Assembly: GCA_001797315.1 (NCBI GenBank)
Contig: MGPC01000007.1
Coordinates: 62,001 to 126,000 of the forward strand
Length of the DNA stretch: 64,000 nucleotides
Direction of reading: 5' to 3'
Source of the DNA: Curvibacter sp. GWA2_64_110
GTDB taxonomy: Bacteria > Pseudomonadota > Gammaproteobacteria > Burkholderiales > Burkholderiaceae_C
A program made the translations under genes and the position numbers. Shown piece by piece: positions 62,239-64,000 of the stretch; within the stretch, counting starts at the first letter, position 1; each line of letters opens with the position of its first letter. The notes beneath the pieces are model-generated. The model was not told the DNA's origin, made no database searches, and worked only from the letters and a program-made list of their open reading frames with translations.

Positions 62239-62928
62239 ATGCTTTGCGATGCACGACTCCTGGCCCGGCACTTCCTGGCCACCCAACCCTGGTTCAACGC
62301 GCTCGACGCTGCCAGTCAGGCGCAGCTGACACAGCGGGTCGAAGTGCTCCAGGCCGGCAAAGGGCAGACCGTGCTGGGCGCCGGCGAGCCGGTACAGGGC
62401 TGGTACGCCGTGCTGAGCGGCCTGGTCAAGCTGCAGACCGAGGCAGCCGATGGCCGCCGCTCGGCCTTCATCGGCGTGCCCGACGGCGAATGGTTCGGCG
62501 AGGGCTCGGTGCTCAAGGAAGAACGGCGGCGCTATGCCGTGGTGGCCCTGCGCGACAGCTGGCTGATGTGCCTGCCGCGCGATGTCTTTACCGAACTGCA
62601 GCAGGGCAACCTGCGTTTCAACCAGTACCTGGTGCAGCACTTCAACATGCGGCTGGGACAGGCCATGACGCTGATCGAAGCCAGCCGCATCCGTGCCCCC
62701 GAGCACCGCGTGGCGCTGTACCTGAGCCGCCTGTTCTGGCGCAGCACCCGCCGCCTGTACCTGACGCAGGAAGAACTTGGCACCCTGGTCGGCCTGTCGC
62801 GCCAGACCGTCAACCGCGTATTGCGCCAGCTCGCCGAGCGCGGCATTGTCTCCAGCGACCTCGGCCGGGTTGTCATCCTCGACGATGCGGCACTGGGCCG
62901 CTACCTTGAGGAAACCGCCTCGACCTGA
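62239..62928 (+). CDS. Crp/Fnr-family transcriptional regulator
   Basis: Regulator of 229 aa. The cyclic-nucleotide-binding-like beta-barrel occupies residues 25-130 ([38 protein letters not shown]). A dimer helix follows, then a winged helix with [30 protein letters not shown]. The Cys cluster of Fnr is absent, so it is not an oxygen sensor of that type. Divergent position makes control of the acyl-CoA ligase promoter plausible, with CoA esters, cAMP or another ligand as signal (inference). Confidence 0.9.
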   Translation: MLCDARLLARHFLATQPWFNALDAASQAQLTQRVEVLQAGKGQTVLGAGEPVQGWYAVLSGLVKLQTEAADGRRSAFIGVPDGEWFGEGSVLKEERRRYAVVALRDSWLMCLPRDVFTELQQGNLRFNQYLVQHFNMRLGQAMTLIEASRIRAPEHRVALYLSRLFWRSTRRLYLTQEELGTLVGLSRQTVNRVLRQLAERGIVSSDLGRVVILDDAALGRYLEETAST

Positions 62929-62987
62929 AGCCGGCCACGATAGCCCTTCAGGCGACAGGCCCGAAGGCTCTGCGGGACAATGCCGGC

Positions 62988-64000
62988 ATGACTGTTGAGA
63001 CTCCCGCCGCGCCGCAGGTGACCAGCGGGCTGCGCTGGCACCACCGCTTTGCCGCCCTGGGACCGGATTTCCATACCCGGCTCATGCCCACGCCCCTGCC
63101 CGCCCCCTACTGGGTCGGACGCAGCAACGCCGTGGCCGGCGCGCTGGGCCTGTCGCCAGACTGGCTCGCTTCCGACGCCGCCTTGGCGGTCTTCACGGGC
63201 AATCAAGGGCTCGAAGGCAGCGTGCCACTGGCCACGGTCTACAGCGGCCACCAGTTCGGCGTCTGGGCTGGCCAGCTCGGCGACGGCCGTGCCCTGCTGC
63301 TGGGCGAAACCGAAGGCGGACTGGAAGTGCAGCTCAAGGGGGCAGGACGCACGCCCTACTCACGCATGGGCGACGGCCGCGCCGTGCTGCGCTCCAGCAT
63401 CCGCGAATTTCTGGCCAGCGAGGCCATGCACGCGCTGGGCGTTCCGACCACGCGCGCGCTGTGCGTCACGGGCTCGGACGCGCCGATCCGCCGCGAGACC
63501 ATCGAAACCGCCGCCGTGGTGACACGGGTGGCGCCGAGCTTCATCCGCTTCGGCCATTTCGAGCATTTCGCCTACAGCGGCCAGCACGAACAGTTGCGCC
63601 AGCTGGCCGATTTCGTCATCGACAGCTTCTACCCCGCCTGCCGCCCTACGGACAAGTTCGCGGGCAATCCCTATGCCGCCCTGCTGGAAGCGGTGAGCGA
63701 GCGCACTGCCGCCATGGTGGCGCAGTGGCAGGCGGTGGGCTTCTGCCACGGCGTGATGAACACCGACAACATGAGCATCCTGGGCCTGACGATCGACTAC
63801 GGCCCGTTCCAGTTTCTGGACGCCTTCGACCCGGCCCACATCTGCAACCACTCCGACACCCAGGGCCGCTATGCCTATAACCGGCAGCCCAACATCGCCT
63901 ACTGGAACCTGTTCTGCCTGGGGCAGGCGCTGCTGCCGCTGATCGGCGAGCAGGAACTGGCACTGGCGGCACTGGAGTCCTACAAGACCGTGTTCCCGGC
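62988..64000 (+). CDS. selO: Protein adenylyltransferase SelO, 3' end outside the window
   Basis: Pseudokinase-fold AMPylase. The visible 337 residues (of roughly 480-500 for the family) show [23 protein letters not shown], the ATP-binding [21 protein letters not shown], and [28 protein letters not shown], the flipped catalytic loop with Asn/Asp metal ligands. SelO transfers AMP from ATP to Ser/Thr/Tyr of redox proteins and is protective against oxidative stress. The selenocysteine/Cys near the C-terminus is beyond the window. Start ATG 62988 is 59 nt after the Crp/Fnr gene. Confidence 0.93.
   Translation, partial: MTVETPAAPQVTSGLRWHHRFAALGPDFHTRLMPTPLPAPYWVGRSNAVAGALGLSPDWLASDAALAVFTGNQGLEGSVPLATVYSGHQFGVWAGQLGDGRALLLGETEGGLEVQLKGAGRTPYSRMGDGRAVLRSSIREFLASEAMHALGVPTTRALCVTGSDAPIRRETIETAAVVTRVAPSFIRFGHFEHFAYSGQHEQLRQLADFVIDSFYPACRPTDKFAGNPYAALLEAVSERTAAMVAQWQAVGFCHGVMNTDNMSILGLTIDYGPFQFLDAFDPAHICNHSDTQGRYAYNRQPNIAYWNLFCLGQALLPLIGEQELALAALESYKTVFP

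Noticed and set aside
58958-62329. Plus-strand frame of 1123 codons opposite livK and the CoA ligase
   Set aside because: Low-complexity His/Gly/Arg-rich translation, antisense to two clear genes.

Overview
The window looks like the chromosome of a high-GC betaproteobacterium, most likely a member of the Comamonadaceae (Burkholderiales). This is inferred from the core block mltG-tmk-holB-tatD with a divergent ygfZ, the Tex/HDOD/patatin neighbourhood, a large LivKHMGF plus acyl-CoA catabolic cluster, and two copies of a GC-rich intergenic repeat that I associate with this family. No rRNA and no CRISPR array were seen. There is one tRNA-like gene.

Region 1 (1-9872, + strand) is a copper/silver export island. 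It holds an RND efflux set (outer-membrane channel cut by the left edge, CusB-like adaptor carrying a CusF-like tail, CusA pump). A MerR-type promoter with a 19-bp spacer follows, then a small HMA metallochaperone, a YHS-containing heavy-metal P-type ATPase, a SRPBCC protein and an unusual DUF2789-thioredoxin fusion.

Region 2 (about 10025-23560) is accessory DNA in layers. A tyrosine recombinase and a divergent KfrA-like coiled-coil protein resemble the TnpS/TnpT cointegrate-resolution module of Tn4651-type Tn3 transposons. Next is a metallo-beta-lactamase-fold gene, a complete IS21-family element (13392-15997) without a target duplication, a JAB/MPN protease gene reduced to its 3' end by the IS, and a HExxH zincin. 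The most interesting part is a compact minus-strand operon (22851 to 17770) for a bacterial ubiquitin-like conjugation system: WYL-type regulator, Ubl protein ending in Gly-Ser-Lys, E2-like protein, JAB-ThiF (deconjugase-E1) fusion, an APH-kinase-like protein of unknown role, and a DUF6527-like zinc protein. The first four genes overlap by ATGA and the rest are 3-12 nt apart. Four copies of a CATTTTCCCTTC-type repeat lie on both sides of it. At the right border are a strong hairpin terminator and a class II, serine-like tRNA with a GAU anticodon and a damaged acceptor 5' end.

Region 3 (23630-43966) is ordinary chromosome: ankyrin protein, TatD, a probable deleted pilZ, HolB, Tmk, MltG, YgfZ, an O-oligosaccharyltransferase-like protein, thioesterase-GNAT fusion, hydrolase, iron alcohol dehydrogenase, patatin, HDOD protein, Tex, a FeeM-like acyltransferase and a GGDEF-EAL protein.

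Region 4 (43995-62044, all minus strand) is a fatty or branched acyl-CoA catabolic cluster: AMP-forming CoA ligase, LivKHMGF importer, FadB-like bifunctional enzyme, thiolase, two hotdog thioesterases, two acyl-CoA dehydrogenases (one AidB-like), two SDRs and a CurA-like reductase. It is followed by a divergent Crp/Fnr regulator and the start of selO, cut by the right edge.
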